A stretch of DNA of 64,000 bases from Molossus alvarezi (lineage: Eukaryota; Chordata; Mammalia; Chiroptera; Molossidae): assembly GCA_037176705.1 (NCBI GenBank), contig CM073887.1, positions 62,085,001 to 62,149,000 on the forward strand, in the 5' to 3' direction. Both the position numbers and the translations under genes were made by a program. The notes below the pieces were generated by a model. The model was not told the DNA's origin and made no database searches. It was given only the letters and a program-made list of their open reading frames with translations. Of the stretch, positions 11,000-22,861 are shown piece after piece; within the stretch, counting starts at the first letter, position 1; each line of letters opens with the position of its first letter.

Positions 11000-11653
11000 C
11001 AGTCAAACCTCGATCTTGAACATCTCCTATCTCAAACAATTCCGTTCTCGACCAAGTTGTTCACACAAAAAATGTCTTGGTTGTCAAACCAAACTTCAGT
11101 TTTGGACCTGACAACCCTTTCATGCTGATACCTCCACATCACAAAAAAGCATCTCTCAGGCAACAAAGGAAAGAATACTGTTGTTGCTGCGAAATTGAGG
11201 ATTAGTACAATTTTAAAACATAAAGAGTGCTATTGTTGCTAAGGGTGAAGAAAAAATGACCACAGGCAATTGAAGAGGTAGAAAAACTGTTGTTGATTTG
11301 GATAAAAGAAAAGCAGTTACCCAGTGACGGCATTTCAGAGGCAGTGACATGTGAAAAAGTAAAGATGCTGCATGCTAACCTGAAAGACAGCCCTGGAACG
11401 AGTGCTGACAGTGATTCACTTAAGACTAGTAGGGGGTGGTTTGATAAATTTAAGAAAAGAAGTTTTTATTTATAGATTAAACAGTGTATTAGACATGGAC
11501 TATATATAAGAAATGTTAAAAGGGGAATCATTTGTGGGTCTGAGATTAATTCCATTTATATTATTTCTAATGGGAAAAATGATTTGGTTTTCAAACAAAT
11601 CGCTTCTAAATAGCCTTTTGGATCAAATTAAGTTAGAGAATAGAGGTTCACTG
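11000..11653 (+). mobile_element. Tigger/pogo-like DNA transposon relic
   Basis: The element starts CAGTCAAACCTCGATC and its other end, reverse-complemented, starts CAGTGAACCTCTATTC. Both ends are flanked by TA (10998-10999 and 11654-11655), the target of Tc1/mariner-pogo elements. Length is 654 bases. Inside, 11290-11475 encodes a 61-residue piece (WIKEKQLPSDGISEAVTCEK ... SRGWFDKFKKRS) resembling the CENP-B type DNA-binding helix-turn-helix of Tigger transposases. The rest of the transposase is missing, so it is a deleted, non-autonomous copy in ELL intron 4. Confidence 0.8.
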
Positions 11654-11758
11654 TATAAGCTTGTTTAGGGCCATAACAAACTTCATCATGGGTAATCTAA
11701 ATCCTGGGGACTAAAAATGCCAAACACCACAGGGAGAAGGGACTGGTCTATGAGTTCT

Positions 11759-11805
11759 TTTGTGTGTGTGTGTGTGTGTGTGGTGGTGGTTGTGGTGGTG
11801 GTGGG
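11759..11805. repeat. (GT)n(GGT)n microsatellite
   Basis: About eleven GT units followed by interrupted GGT units, in ELL intron 4. Confidence 0.95.
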
Positions 11806-11942
11806 GTTCCCTGACCTGCCAAGGCAAGAGAACCTAGAGACTACACTTCATAGCCCTGTGCTGGTCCCATGGGATCTGCCAGTCTCTTTTATGGAAAAGA
11901 AGGGAATAAAGATGTCAAGGCACCCTGGGCAGTTGCTTTGTG

Positions 11943-12202
11943 TTTTTTTGTTTGTTTGTTTTTTATCCTCACCCGAGGACATTTTTCCAATTTTTGTACA
12001 GATAGAGTGAGAGGGAGAGAGAGAGAGAGAGAGAGAGAGAAACATCGACGTGAAAGGGACACATCGAGTGGCTGCCACCCGCACGACCAACCAGGGCCGG
12101 GGACAAACTGCAACCGAAGTACGTGCCCTTAGCGGGAACCAAACCCGCGTCTCTCCGGACCGCAGGCCAACGCTCTAACCGCTGAGCCAAACCGGCCAGG
12201 GC
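11943..12202 (-). mobile_element. Ves SINE, young
   Basis: Near-consensus antisense copy with perfect 17-base duplication TGGGCAGTTGCTTTGTG (11926-11942 and 12203-12219), which implies recent insertion. Confidence 0.95.
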
Positions 12203-12391
12203 TGGGCAGTTGCTTTGTGGAGAACCAAGGGTGCTAACAGCTCCCTAGCTGCAGCTCCAAGTGCTTGCTTCTCAGGCAGACAAGGCTGTGCCTAGAGCCC
12301 TGAGGGCAAGCAGGTCGCTCCCCACCCTCCTGTTACCGACTATGGGGTCCAGCATGGCTGCCCCTCCATTGAACCAGTGAACACCACTCTT

Positions 12392-12649
12392 TTTTTTTTT
12401 TTTTTATCCTCACCCGAGGATATTTTTCCATTTTTTGTACAGATAGAGTGGGAGGGAGAGAGAGGAAGGGAGAGAGAAAGAGAGAGAAACATCGATGTGA
12501 AAGGGACACATCGAGTGGCTGCCACCCGCATGACCAACCAGGGCCGGGGACAAACTGCAACCGAAGTACGTGCCCTTAGCGGGAACTGAACCCGGGTCTC
12601 TCCGGACCGCAGGCCGACGCTCTAACCGCTGAGCCAAACTGGCCAGGGC
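12392..12649 (-). mobile_element. Ves SINE, young
   Basis: Near-consensus antisense copy with perfect duplication GTGAACACCACTCTT on both sides. It lies 172 bases beyond the neighbouring copy's duplication. Confidence 0.95.
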
Positions 12650-12664
12650 GTGAACACCACTCTT

Positions 12665-14033
12665 GAGGGAGGAATTCGTTAATTCTGTCTTGGATACTGC
12701 ACCGCCCCTGACACCAAGGGAATGTGGATAGCTGAGTGAGGTCAGTTGCAGGCCTCAAATGCTTGGGCCAAAAAACTCTTCCTGGTGACTTCCTTTTGTT
12801 CTTATCCCTCAAATCTGATTTGTGAGATTAACAAAGGAACAAGTGCTTTGTGAATCCTCAGGGCCTAAATGTCCCTAGAGGATCCAGCTGACATGGGTGG
12901 GAAGAGACCAGATACAGCCAGACTGTACCCCTGTGTGTCTTAGGAGGCCAGCTGAGTGTTTCCATCAGAACGTAAACTGTTGCAAAATCCCTCACTGTGT
13001 ACAAAATGGTCCAATAAGACAAATCTTGACCAAGTTTTTGACCAAAGGACCCAGAAATTTACTAAGATGTGTTTGCATTTTGAGGAGAAAGAGGGTGACT
13101 TTTTAAAATTCTGGCCCCAACATGGGGTGGCCATATCCACTGGAGCTTAGTACTGACCAGCAGGATAAACTCCTGTACCAAAGAAATACTCTGGTATTTC
13201 ATTCAGAGCCAACTCCACTGCCAAGAAAAGGAAACAAGGCTTTCTTTGGGGGTATCTGAAACCTTCCTGTCATTTCTTTAAAAAATAAAAACCATAAAGC
13301 CATCGAAGTCCTCATTTGTTATAAGTTGGTGAATGCCTTTCCTGCCTAATGTCCCTCTTTTCCTGGCAATATATTCTGATGACTCAACTCCATCTGGGTC
13401 TAGGAGGTGAGAAGGCTGCAGCAGGATAATGTGCTTTCTGAATAAACTATACTTTTCATCCCATTTTTAATGTCATTGGTGTCTCAATTTCACCGAAATT
13501 ATTTCTGAGCAGATGCTGAGCTGCTAGAGACTTTGGGGCCCTCGCCGTCCCCAACACAGTAGCAGGTCAGTGTGTGGTGCATCTGGTAGTCTGCATCATG
13601 CCAGCCATCTCAGCCTCAGTGAGGAGTTAGCTGGGCAGGCGAGAACAGGGGGTGGTGGTTAGAGGAAATATGGCAACCCTGTCTTAATGGAGTGCATTTG
13701 TGTCCCTGATCAGTAAAGGTCGCTGAGGCTGTGGCCTGGGAGAGAGGCCGAAGATTCAAATTCCTCCAGTTCCTGGGCCCTGACTCCACCTGGGAGGTTG
13801 GAGGCAGCAGATGGCATAGCCTCCAGCTGCCTGGGCAAGACCTCCTTCCTGACCTGACATATGAACATGGTTGGTCGTGTTCAGGGGCTGGACCACAACT
13901 CTGTCACCCATCACCCCTGCTCCTGGCCTAGACAGGCCCTGAATGCCTCCTGCTCCCCCAACAGCTGCCTGGTAGGTATAATTCCCCATTAAGTGGAACC
14001 TCCACGATTGGAGCCCCAGGCCCCCATCCTCAC
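12665..14033. other. ELL intron 4, unique; possible old LTR end
   Basis: No gene. AATAAA at 13441-13446 followed by TTGGTGTCTCAATTTCACCG and a C/G-rich end near 13556 may be a degraded LTR 3' end. Not assigned. Confidence 0.4.
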
Positions 14034-14197
14034 CCAGGTAGCGGCCTCCGGGCTTGATGACGATGGCACCCCGACTCCGTGTCTCCTCCTCAGCTTGTGC
14101 CATGCTCTGCCGTGCTTTCTGGTAGGAGTCATCGGTGGCACACACTGTGATTTTGTCCTGGATGCTACCCAAGCAGTCCAGGTGTATATCCCCATGG
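14034..14197 (-). CDS. ELL: ELL coding exon 4 (residues 102-157)
   Basis: This 164-base exon completes the Ser codon left by exon 3, then encodes [20 protein letters not shown], then [20 protein letters not shown], then [14 protein letters not shown] plus one base of a Gly codon. The acceptor is GTCTTACAG and the donor TGG|GTGAGG. The [21 protein letters not shown] block is a hallmark of ELL proteins. The frame stays open on both sides of the exon, from about 14424 to 13756, so a 222-codon open frame spans it. The splice sites and the human match show that only the exon part is conserved coding sequence. Confidence 0.98.
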
Positions 14198-14565
14198 CTG
14201 TAAGACAAGGGGCCAGGAGCCAACATAAACACCTGGGAGACAGGAAGATATGGTCTCGGGGCCCGAGCTACAGCAACCCACCTCCTCGCCCCCTGCCAGA
14301 AAACAGGGCTCAGCAATGATGGAGACATATGGTTTCCACAGGGCACACCTTCATCCAGAAGAAAGAAGGGGACCCATGCCCCTGGGCCAGAGATACAATG
14401 CAAGGACCTATACCCTGGACACACTGAAAGGAGCCAGGGGGCTCATCTGGGAGAAGGGAGTACTGGGCCGGAAGCGGCCAGCAAACACCTGCACAGTGGT
14501 CTGACCTGGAGGGGAGGGGCCCAGGGTAGAGGTTGGGGAGGCAGGGCTGTCCCTCTGGGCCTCAC

Positions 14566-14687
14566 CTGGAGACGTACTGCTGGATGCAGTCGAAGCTGCC
14601 CTGGGGGCTGTCACGGCCAATGTTGGAGAGGTAGAAGGAGAAGGTCCGAGCCTCTGAGGGGTAGTCAGGCTGAGGGATGGAGATGTG
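14566..14687 (-). CDS. ELL: ELL coding exon 3 (residues 62-102)
   Basis: This 122-base exon encodes HISIPQPDYPSEARTFSFYL followed by SNIGRDSPQGSFDCIQQYVS, and ends two bases into the next codon (AG). The acceptor is CTCCATGCAG and the donor CAG|GTGAGG. It belongs to the conserved core of the ELL N-terminal domain. The ARTFSFYLSNIG and FDCIQQYV blocks are shared by the ELL, ELL2 and ELL3 family. Intron 3, which separates it from exon 4, is only 368 bases. Small differences from recalled human ELL (Y for C, S for G, S for N) are conservative. Confidence 0.97.
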
Positions 14688-17121
14688 CTGCATGGAGATG
14701 GTGGGGGGTGGTCACTGAGAGTCCAAAGCATGGAGGGGATTGTGGCACAGGGCAGCTGCTGGACCCTGACTATCCACACAGCATGACCCTTATGGCAAGA
14801 AAATGCTAGCATTTTCCTTCAAAACACACCCCTGCTTTCCTGGCAGTGACAGGACCCAAGGCTGGTCCCCATGCCTACCTCCAGCAATGCTTAGGGTCCT
14901 CTGTTCCCACGTAAGAGGGAAGGGTGATGGCATCACAGTTTGAGCACAGAGTGCTCAACATGTACCTGGAGGTAGGGACCCTGCCCAGATCTGGGCCATG
15001 ACTCAGTTTCCTCACCCACCCATCAGGGCAGATCTGGCCCAGGACATCCTCAAAGGTGAAATGACAGAAGGTGGGTGTTAGCAGCCAGCAGGGCACAATG
15101 CATAGCCAAGATGCTCTGACCCTTGCTGCCACTGTATTCCGCCCTGGGAATACAGACTCCACCTGAATGTCCACTGCCCTGTGGCTGGCTGTGAATAAGG
15201 CCTCTGAGGGTTACCAGGGAGATGCAACCATAGCTTAAGATGCACACCTAAGATGCAGCTTTCCAGGACATGGCAGGAAGCCTGTGCACTAGTCAGCAAA
15301 ATAAAAGGGAGTTTCTGGGGAAATAGCCTGATGTTGGTGGCTCCTCCTTGCCCATCCTGATCCTCTCCCTTACCCAATCCTTGTCTGGAGGGACCTGGCC
15401 TCCTTAAGCAGTATCTTTCAATCTCAGCTCGGGGTCAGTGGCTGCAGAGAGTACTATGCCCCATTGGGCTGTCACCCCTGAGAAGAGGGGAGGAGGACCA
15501 GCCTGAGTTCCAAGGCGCTCATGGCCCTGGGTACCTCCCACCCTACCTATACCACCCACCAGCTTGTGCAGCCCTGAGGTAGATTCAACCCTACGCAGAC
15601 AGACAGGTAGGAAGGATGCAAACCACCGCCAGCTGCAAAATAGAATTCCGCAATTATGCAGCCACAGCCATGACAGGCACAGCCTACACTGGATATCAAG
15701 ACAAATCGGGACGCTTTCCCAAGGACATGGGTGTAGGAAGCCCACTCATAACAGCTTCAGGATGCCCCCTGCAACCCAGCTGAAAGCTGATGGTGTGACA
15801 GGCCATGTGCACAGAGGCCTACTCACTATGCTGCAGATGCCCTCCCAGAGCCTGCGCAGAGACCATGCTTCCCCCTGAGCAAGGGGTAGGGAACAAAAGT
15901 GACCTTTTCACCTTGTGTGGGCCTTTTCCATCCAGGTACATATGCCCAATTCCAAAATTCATCCTGGGGTAGGAGAGGGCCCAGCACAGAACCCAGAGAC
16001 TGGTCTGTGCAGGACAGTGGGTGACACAGGGCTTGAAACCAATGCTCAGGAGATCCTGGTCCTGAGAGTGACAAGGAAAGACACACAGAGAGGGTGCTTG
16101 TGGCTGGTGTCCTGAGGACAGCTTGAGGGAAGAGGGGTACTAGGAGTCCCTTCCCCAGATCTGTGGCACCACTGCTATGGCATTCTCTGGTTAATGGGCT
16201 GTTGTTGGCTAATGATGCTGGTTAATAATTACCAGTCTCTGGTAATTAGCAAGGAAACCAGCCAGCAGTGCACAGCCCAGGAATGCACAGCTGTCTCTGT
16301 GCCAGAGGAGAACTTGACGTGTTCCAGGACATGGCTTGAAATGCAGCAGCCACAAGTGTGCCCTCTGGGCAGAGTCTTGGCTGCCATCGGCCTCGGAGCT
16401 ACCATGTGGCCCTCATATAACAGGTTTAGATAGGTCTGGTGGCAGCACTGACACCAGGTTATAGGGGTATGGGGGCAAGTGTCTGTGTGATAAACAAACC
16501 AGAGCAATAAACATGCTCATCCCATCCCAGATGCCCTGAGTGCCTCTGAGGCCTGAGGCCTGTAGGAGGTTGGCTGCCCTGTGGCAGTCAGTGGAGTCAT
16601 GGCCAGAAACCTTTCACCTCCTCCTCCCTTTGAAATCTATCCCAGGTCAGCCACTGTCCTCCCCCAGCTCATTGTGTACAGTGCAGGTGGGAGCTCTGGA
16701 GACAAATCAAGTCCCAGGTAGGGGTGGGAGCGACATGGTGAAGGACAGCACTGGATGTTCCATTTGGGCAAAAAGAGGAAACAGGTAGACACGGGAACCA
16801 AATACCACTGATCAGGTCCTCTCTTGCTAGAGGGGTTTTCTTCATCATTGTCATTCCCAGGGAACCATTCTGGGGAGAGTTACTACTTTGGCTGAACATG
16901 CCTTCCAGGAGCAAAGCAGCTTCTTTTGGTGGCCTGGCAGATACCCAGGGGCCTTTCTAAGTACCTTCTTCTCTTCCTTCTCTATGGGGTTCAGAAGAAC
17001 AATGCTCTATCTTCACCTCCCCCCACCACCCAGGCTCCCAGAGCCTCAGCTGCTCAACTTTGGTGCATGATATCTCCAGATTCCTAAACTACCATTCCAG
17101 AGACATTTTAAAGATATTTCC
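14688..17121. other. ELL intron 2, SINE-free unique block
   Basis: About 2.4 kb with no Ves copy, directly upstream (in gene sense) of exon 3. Nothing coding recognised. Confidence 0.5.
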
Positions 17122-17360
17122 ACCCTGGCTGGTTTGGTTCAGAGGTTAGAGTGTCGGCCCACAGACCAATGAGTCCTGGATTCGATTCCGGTCAAGGGCA
17201 CATACCTTGGTTGCAGTTCGTTCCCAGCCCTGGTCGGGTCGTGCGGGAAACAACCAGTCAATGTGTCTCTCTCACACAGATGCCCCCCCCCGACACACAC
17301 ACACTCTATCTGATGATAAATGGAAAAAGTATCCTTGGGTGAGGATTAAAAAAAATAAAA
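17122..17360 (+). mobile_element. Ves SINE, first of tandem pair
   Basis: Sense copy. Host sequence AAGATATTTC precedes it (17111-17120) and recurs after it at 17361. Confidence 0.9.
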
Positions 17361-17372
17361 AAGATATTTCCT

Positions 17373-17620
17373 GCCCTGGCTGGTTTTGCTCAGCGGTTAG
17401 AGCATCAGCTCACAGACCAATGAGCTAATGAGCTGCAGGTTTGATTCCAATCAAGGGCACGTACCTTGGTTGCAGTTTGTCCCCGGCCCTGGTAGGAATC
17501 ATGTAGGAGGCAACCAGTTGATGTGTCCCTCTCACATCAATATTTCTCTCTCTCTCCCTCCCATTCTGAGGATAAATAGAAAAATATCCTCAAGTGAGGA
17601 TTTAAAAAAAATAAAAAATA
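17373..17620 (+). mobile_element. Ves SINE, second of tandem pair
   Basis: Sense copy in the same orientation as the previous one, followed by a third, slightly changed AAGATATTC at 17622. Confidence 0.9.
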
Positions 17621-17852
17621 GAAGATATTCCCAAACTGTCCCTGTTACCAGTGACACAGCAACAAGCACCTTGTGACTCACTCTTGAGCACATCCTAATA
17701 GACGTGGTTTATAGACACACAGACACCAGCTAAAGACTTGTGATTAGCCCTTTCAGACCTTGTTCTAGAAACTGCAGCTCATGTTCCCACCACAAACCCA
17801 GGGTAACACCAAGGCCCTGAACAGCCCTGGATAAAACCCAACCTCTCCTTTT

Positions 17853-18047
17853 ATGTATTTATGTATGTATGTATTTTAGCGGGGGGGAGAGAGGGAGGAT
17901 GAGAGAGAGAGAAACATTGATGTGAAAGAGACATATAGAGTGGTTGCCACCCACACGACCCCAACCATGCCGGGGACAAACGGGACAAACTGCAACCAAG
18001 GTACATGCCCTTAGCGGGAACGGAACCCTGAGCCAAACCGGCCAGGG
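17853..18047 (-). mobile_element. Ves SINE with internal deletion
   Basis: Antisense copy lacking about 45 bases of the head: GGGAACGGAACCC joins directly to TGAGCCAAACCGGCC. Flanked by CTCTCCTTTT. Confidence 0.88.
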
Positions 18048-18057
18048 CTCTCCTTTT

Positions 18058-18297
18058 TTTTTCCTCACCCGAGGACATTTTTGTATTCATCTTTTAGACA
18101 GAGCTAGAGGGAGGAAGAGAGAGAGAGAGAGAGAAACATCGATGCAAATGATACACACTGACTGGCTGCCACCCACACGACCCCAACCGGGGCTGGGGAC
18201 AAACTGCAACCAAGGTATGTGCCCTCAGTGGGAACCGGACCCACGTCTCTCTGGACTGCAGGCCGATGCTCTAACCACTGAGCAAAACCAGCCAGGG
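18058..18297 (-). mobile_element. Ves SINE, tandem partner
   Basis: Full antisense copy beginning directly after the second CTCTCCTTTT and followed by a third one at 18298. Confidence 0.9.
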
Positions 18298-18307
18298 CTC
18301 TCCTTTT

Positions 18308-19902
18308 TTTAATTAAAGAGTTTTGGAGTGGGGCTGGCCAGGTAGAAGTGCTTTACCAGCTGTCAGAGGTTAACAACTCAGAAGTGACTCCCTGACAGCA
18401 GAGGACCGGTCAGCTAGCTCAGTGCTCCTGAGAGCACAGAGAACACAGATATAAAAATGTACCTGGCAAAAGGACAGGTGAGTATTTTGCTCCAGCAGAC
18501 ACAGTCCTGGCGGCCAGACACATTCAGGTGGGACCTAGCTCCCCAGAGAAATGTGAATGCTGTAGAGTGCACAGGATAACCATGGCCACCAGAGGGTGTC
18601 ATGAGGCCAGGCCAGCCCCACCAACATCCCTGGGGAAATGTCCCAAGAACCAGCTAATATTGGGCCCAGGCATATCTCTACAACCAGGATCTAGTGGCAC
18701 TCCCAGCCTAGACTGGGGGGTGGCTAGGACGGGCCCAACATCCATCCAGGTGTTATGTTGATGCCGTGTCCCTATGCCAGCTACACTACATCCATGTGTG
18801 AGAGGGAGGAGCACCAGGAACAGAGTGAGCTCGTCCTGGGCTACGGGGAGTACACCGGTTCTCCTAAAGCCACTTCAATGTGCACACAACTCTCTAAACA
18901 GACAACGTCCCCATCTGGTGGTGGGTGAGGAGGCTGAAGGACAGAAGGAGAACTGGCCAAGGTCCCAGAGCTAAGGAGCCTACAGATAGGTTTCAATCTT
19001 TGGTTTGTCAGCTTCATGGGACTCTGGGGAATGGATCCCTAAACATCCCATCAGCCCACGTCCCTAATGAACTGGCCTCCTGCTCCTTCATCTTTAACCT
19101 TGCAGATGTGCACAGAGAAAAGCCCCCTACTCACTTCTCAGGAAGACGCAGGCCCAGTTGTGCACATGCAATGGAACAATCAAAAGTAGGAGAGAGCTGA
19201 GGTGCCCTGCCTCCTCCCTGCCGGTCTGAGTGACAGTGCACATGCAGACTAGCACCAGGCCAAGCCTTTCACACCCGACTGGGGGGAGGAGGACACGTCC
19301 CATCAATGCCCAGGAGGAGGGCAGACCACCTGACCCTACGTAGCAAGCTGGGGAAGAACAACACACCCTTTGTCAGACAGTCCATTCAGCCCTCACATAG
19401 GCTCACACAGGGAAGAGCCCCCTGACGAAAAATCGTGGCCTGGACTGCCTGGAGCTGGAGCACAGCGCTTCCATGCTGAAATCCTCTAGAAACTCCATTA
19501 AGCAAAAGAAAGCCCAGGAGGAAGAAAAAGTGGGCAAAACATGATTCTGAAACTAAGGTGGTGGGACCCCACAACTGCAGTGAATGTGGCTCTCAGGCTT
19601 CCACATGAATTCGGGGGACACAGGACAAGATCCAGGAGAACCTAATGGAGCATCTGTGAGTGGTTATGCTGAAAAGTGAACACCAACCACAATGGCCTTT
19701 TCTGTGCACTGGCCTCATCTTCCCGTAGGGACTGAGGGCCTCGGCTAACCCCACCAACACCCCTGGAGAAATATCCCAAGGAAGATAAAGGGAGGAGGCA
19801 AAAAGTTGATCACAAGACTCCAATGGAGCCAATGGAGGCACAGGGAGGTGGGAGTTGTCTGGGCGTTTTGGGGTGTGTCTTGCTAACCTTGACTGGTATC
19901 AA
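18308..19902. other. ELL intron 2, nothing recognised
   Basis: No exon or clear repeat. A faint MIR/L2-like patch may lie near 18900-18990. Confidence 0.45.
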
Positions 19903-20215
19903 TGTGATGGTTAGTTTGTGTGTCTCCTGGCCAGGCTGCAGCCCCAGGGATACCATAGGAGCTAATCTGGGTGTGTGTGCAGAAGTGTTCTGTAGACACA
20001 GTGACATCCATGAATCCATGAACAGCTGACTTTAAGTAAAGGAGAGGACCCTCAATGGTCTGGGTGGGCTTCTCCCAATCAGCTAAAGGTCTTAAGAGGG
20101 AAACTCAGTCTCCCTGAGAAGCAGCCCCACTGTGGATCATGGCACTGGCTCCTGCCTACCCACAAGCATGTCTTGGTATCTCTGTATCTGCACACACAGA
20201 CACATCCATCTCCTA
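19903..20215 (+). mobile_element. MLT2-like LTR, degraded
   Basis: Starts TGTGATGGTTAGTTTGTGTG and has GAGGACCCTCAATGGTCTGG and GGGCTTCTCCCAATCAGCTA, the layout of ERVL MLT2 LTRs. The 3' limit is uncertain. Confidence 0.6.
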
Positions 20216-20237
20216 GAGTCTCCCTCTGTGGAGGCAC

Positions 20238-20431
20238 CCTGGCTGAGCAAAACACACAGGTCGCTGGTTCAATTCCTGGTCAGGGCACATGCCCAGGTTT
20301 CGGGCTCAATACCCAGTGGGGGGCATGCAGGAGGGTAGCCCATCGATGTCGATGTTTCTCTCTCATCGATGTTTCTATCTCTCTCTCTCTTCCTTTCTCT
20401 CTAAAATCATTAAAAACATATTTTAAAAAAA
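20238..20431 (+). mobile_element. Ves SINE, second subfamily
   Basis: Copy with GGTCGCTGGTTCAATTCCTG, GTCAGGGCACATGCCCAGG and TCTCTAAAATCATTAAAAAC. Part of the 5' head is missing. Confidence 0.88.
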
Positions 20432-20479
20432 GATTTGCAATAAAGACTAGAAGTAAAACTAGTGTTCCAAGGAGTGTTT

Positions 20480-20732
20480 CTTTTCTTTTCTTTTTTTTTT
20501 TATCCTCACCAGAGGACATTTTTTCATTTTTTGTTCAGATAGAGTGGGAGGGGGGGAGAGAGAGAAACATCGATGTGAGAGACACACAACGAGTGGTCGC
20601 CACCCACACGACCTCAACCGGGGCCGGGGACAAACTGCAACTGAGGTATGTGCCCTTAGCAGGAACTGAACCCGGGTCTCTCTAGATCACAGGCCGACGA
20701 CGCTCTAACTGCTGAGCCAAACCGGCCAGGGA
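20480..20732 (-). mobile_element. Ves SINE
   Basis: Antisense full-length copy with perfect duplication CCAAGGAGTGTTT. Confidence 0.94.
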
Positions 20733-21326
20733 CCAAGGAGTGTTTGGTGGGTGGGAGGTGCTGGGGAAAGGACTTAAGACTGGAGGGTAAGGATTATGAA
20801 CAACTTGTCCATTCTTTCATTCCCTGATTTTTCTGTTAACATGATCATTTAGAATAAGGTGTATTTCAGAATAAAATGGGCATGCTGAGTTTCTATATCA
20901 CCCCCAAACCAGTACCAAAATACAGACAAACATCCATGGTCCTGGGTGCTCAGAGGGAGGCAAGTGCCCCACCCATGATAGGATACTGCTCTGACTCTGG
21001 GGCCACAGCTTTGAATTAGCTCAGAGATTGAGTGAGAATGGAGAATGAGGGCCTGGGAGCCAGGTATGAATCTGCTATAGAAAGGAAGGGAGGGACCCTT
21101 GGGGGCTGCTAGACAGGAGACCTTTCCTCTGCTCATGGATGGCCTTTTGTGGGCCTGAGGAGCCCCAGGATTAGCCTGGACACATCCAGAGGCAAAGCTT
21201 AGCCTGGCATGGGGACTGGAATAGAGGTGGATGGGACCAAATAATGCTGTACCCAACAAGTCATGACAGGCCCCAGACTGCACCAGTCCCACAATTCCAA
21301 ATATGAGCAACACAAAAACAACTCAC

Positions 21327-21374
21327 CCCTTGGCTTCCTTGAAATCGAATTGATGGTCGCAGTGAAACAGAATC
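21327..21374 (-). CDS. ELL: ELL coding exon 2 (residues 46-61)
   Basis: This 48-base exon encodes DSVSLRPSIRFQGSQG, identical to the human segment as I recall it. The acceptor is TTTTTTGCAG and the donor GGG|GTGAGTT. Both borders are phase 0, so skipping it would keep the frame and remove 16 residues of the conserved N-terminal ELL domain. It is isolated, with about 38 kb of intron 1 on its 5' side and 6.6 kb of intron 2 on its 3' side. It is too short to stand out as an open frame and was found from the protein match and splice sites. Confidence 0.95.
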
Positions 21375-22861
21375 CTGCAAAAAAAGCAAAAGATACCTGG
21401 AAATACACAGCCTCGCTTCCAGTTATCTAAGGAGCAGGGTAAAGACCATGTATGTGTTCAGGAAAGGTGAGAAAAAACACAACACGCCTGAAAACTACAG
21501 GAAAGGTCACCGAAGTAGGGTTTTGAAGGATCTATAAGAGTTCCCTAAATGGCGCAGGGACGGGCTGAGGGTACATGAGTGGTAAGAGTGGAGACAAAGG
21601 CAGTGGGCAGCCCGTCACTGGTCTCCCAAAACTATGATCAGCCCAGGCCACCCTGCCTCACAGACACCACCTCCAAATGAAAATCAGGGTGAGTGAGCAC
21701 CACTGGCCAGGAGGCAGGCTGATGAGAAGACTCTGGCCCCCCACATTGGCAAAATAAAGCTCAACACCTGCCCCGGTCCCATGTCACAGTTTCAGAGCAG
21801 TTTGTCACTGTGCTTGGGGTGGTAGAATTTCTAAATGTCATAAAAATATATAATATAAAACTCAAAATAAATATGTTAAGCTTCAGCTATTCAGAGATCA
21901 GCCTTCTGGTAGAATTTCAGAAAGAATGTGAATCCAGATAGAGGGCTACACCTCCTCTTCTAACCTTGGGCCCAGAGCACCCACCTTCTGAGTAGCAGAC
22001 ACCACTCCACAGCATGGCCCTGGCTTGTCACCATGACCCCCCCCATCCCCCAAACCCACGGGCCCAAATCCACCCCTGTGCCAACATGTCCCCTGCCCAC
22101 CCAAACTCCTCCACATAGTAGCAGCGGGGGACTGGGCTCTCCCACCTCTTTCACTGAGCCCACCACTTCAGCCTCTACCCTGGTCCCACTTAAGAGTGAA
22201 GGAAACTCCCCCTGCCACCCCAGTACCTCCCAGAGTGGCTGCCTGTCAGCTCCCCGCCCAGAATATCAGGACCATGGCAGGCCCTGGGGAGGTGGAGTTA
22301 CTCTGAGTGGTGGCTCCACCATCATAGGGAGAACCAACCAACAGGCAGGCCGGGACTTAATAGGTGGCTGACCTCTTAAAGCCCGTGGGTCCATCAGCCA
22401 GTAGGTTGATGGCTGTGGGCATGTGAGGGGGACAGCTCAACTAGCTTGGACACAAGGGCCACACATGCACCCCCTTTGTTTACCAAGAGCCCCCTCTTTT
22501 ACCAAGAATCTCAAAGGACTCTGCAGTCTGAAGCAGACCTGAGGGGTTACTCTATGTACTAGCACTTACCTACATGGGATTTGATGCCCCAGAAATCACC
22601 CAAAACGTCCAAACACATAGCCCCACACTGCTATGCTGGCAGAAAGGAACATCCTCCAGTCCCTTGTCCTGCTCCAGAACTGGAAACCAACCCCTGCAGG
22701 CACAGAGGCCACGATGCTGTTGAGACAGGAACCAGGCTCCTTCCAAAACAGACCCACGACCAGCTGACCTGACCCCCCTAGGCTGCCAGTCAGAGAATGG
22801 GGCATCTCACCCTGGCAGGTCCCTTGGAGATGCAACATAGCCATCGTTTGGAATTAGGTTA
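21375..22861. other. start of ELL intron 1 near exon 2, nothing recognised
   Basis: A Pro/Ser-rich open frame at 22033-22371 (plus) has no recognisable domain and is not called. Confidence 0.45.

Noticed and set aside
11290..11475. functional transposase or domesticated gene
   Set aside because: Only a short N-terminal piece remains, without promoter, splice sites or catalytic residues.
13756..14424. 222-codon open frame on the minus strand as a separate gene
   Set aside because: Its centre is ELL exon 4 with clear splice sites. The flanks show no known domain.
22033..22371. 112-codon Pro/Ser/Thr-rich plus-strand open frame
   Set aside because: Composition follows C-rich intronic DNA; no domain or start context to support it.
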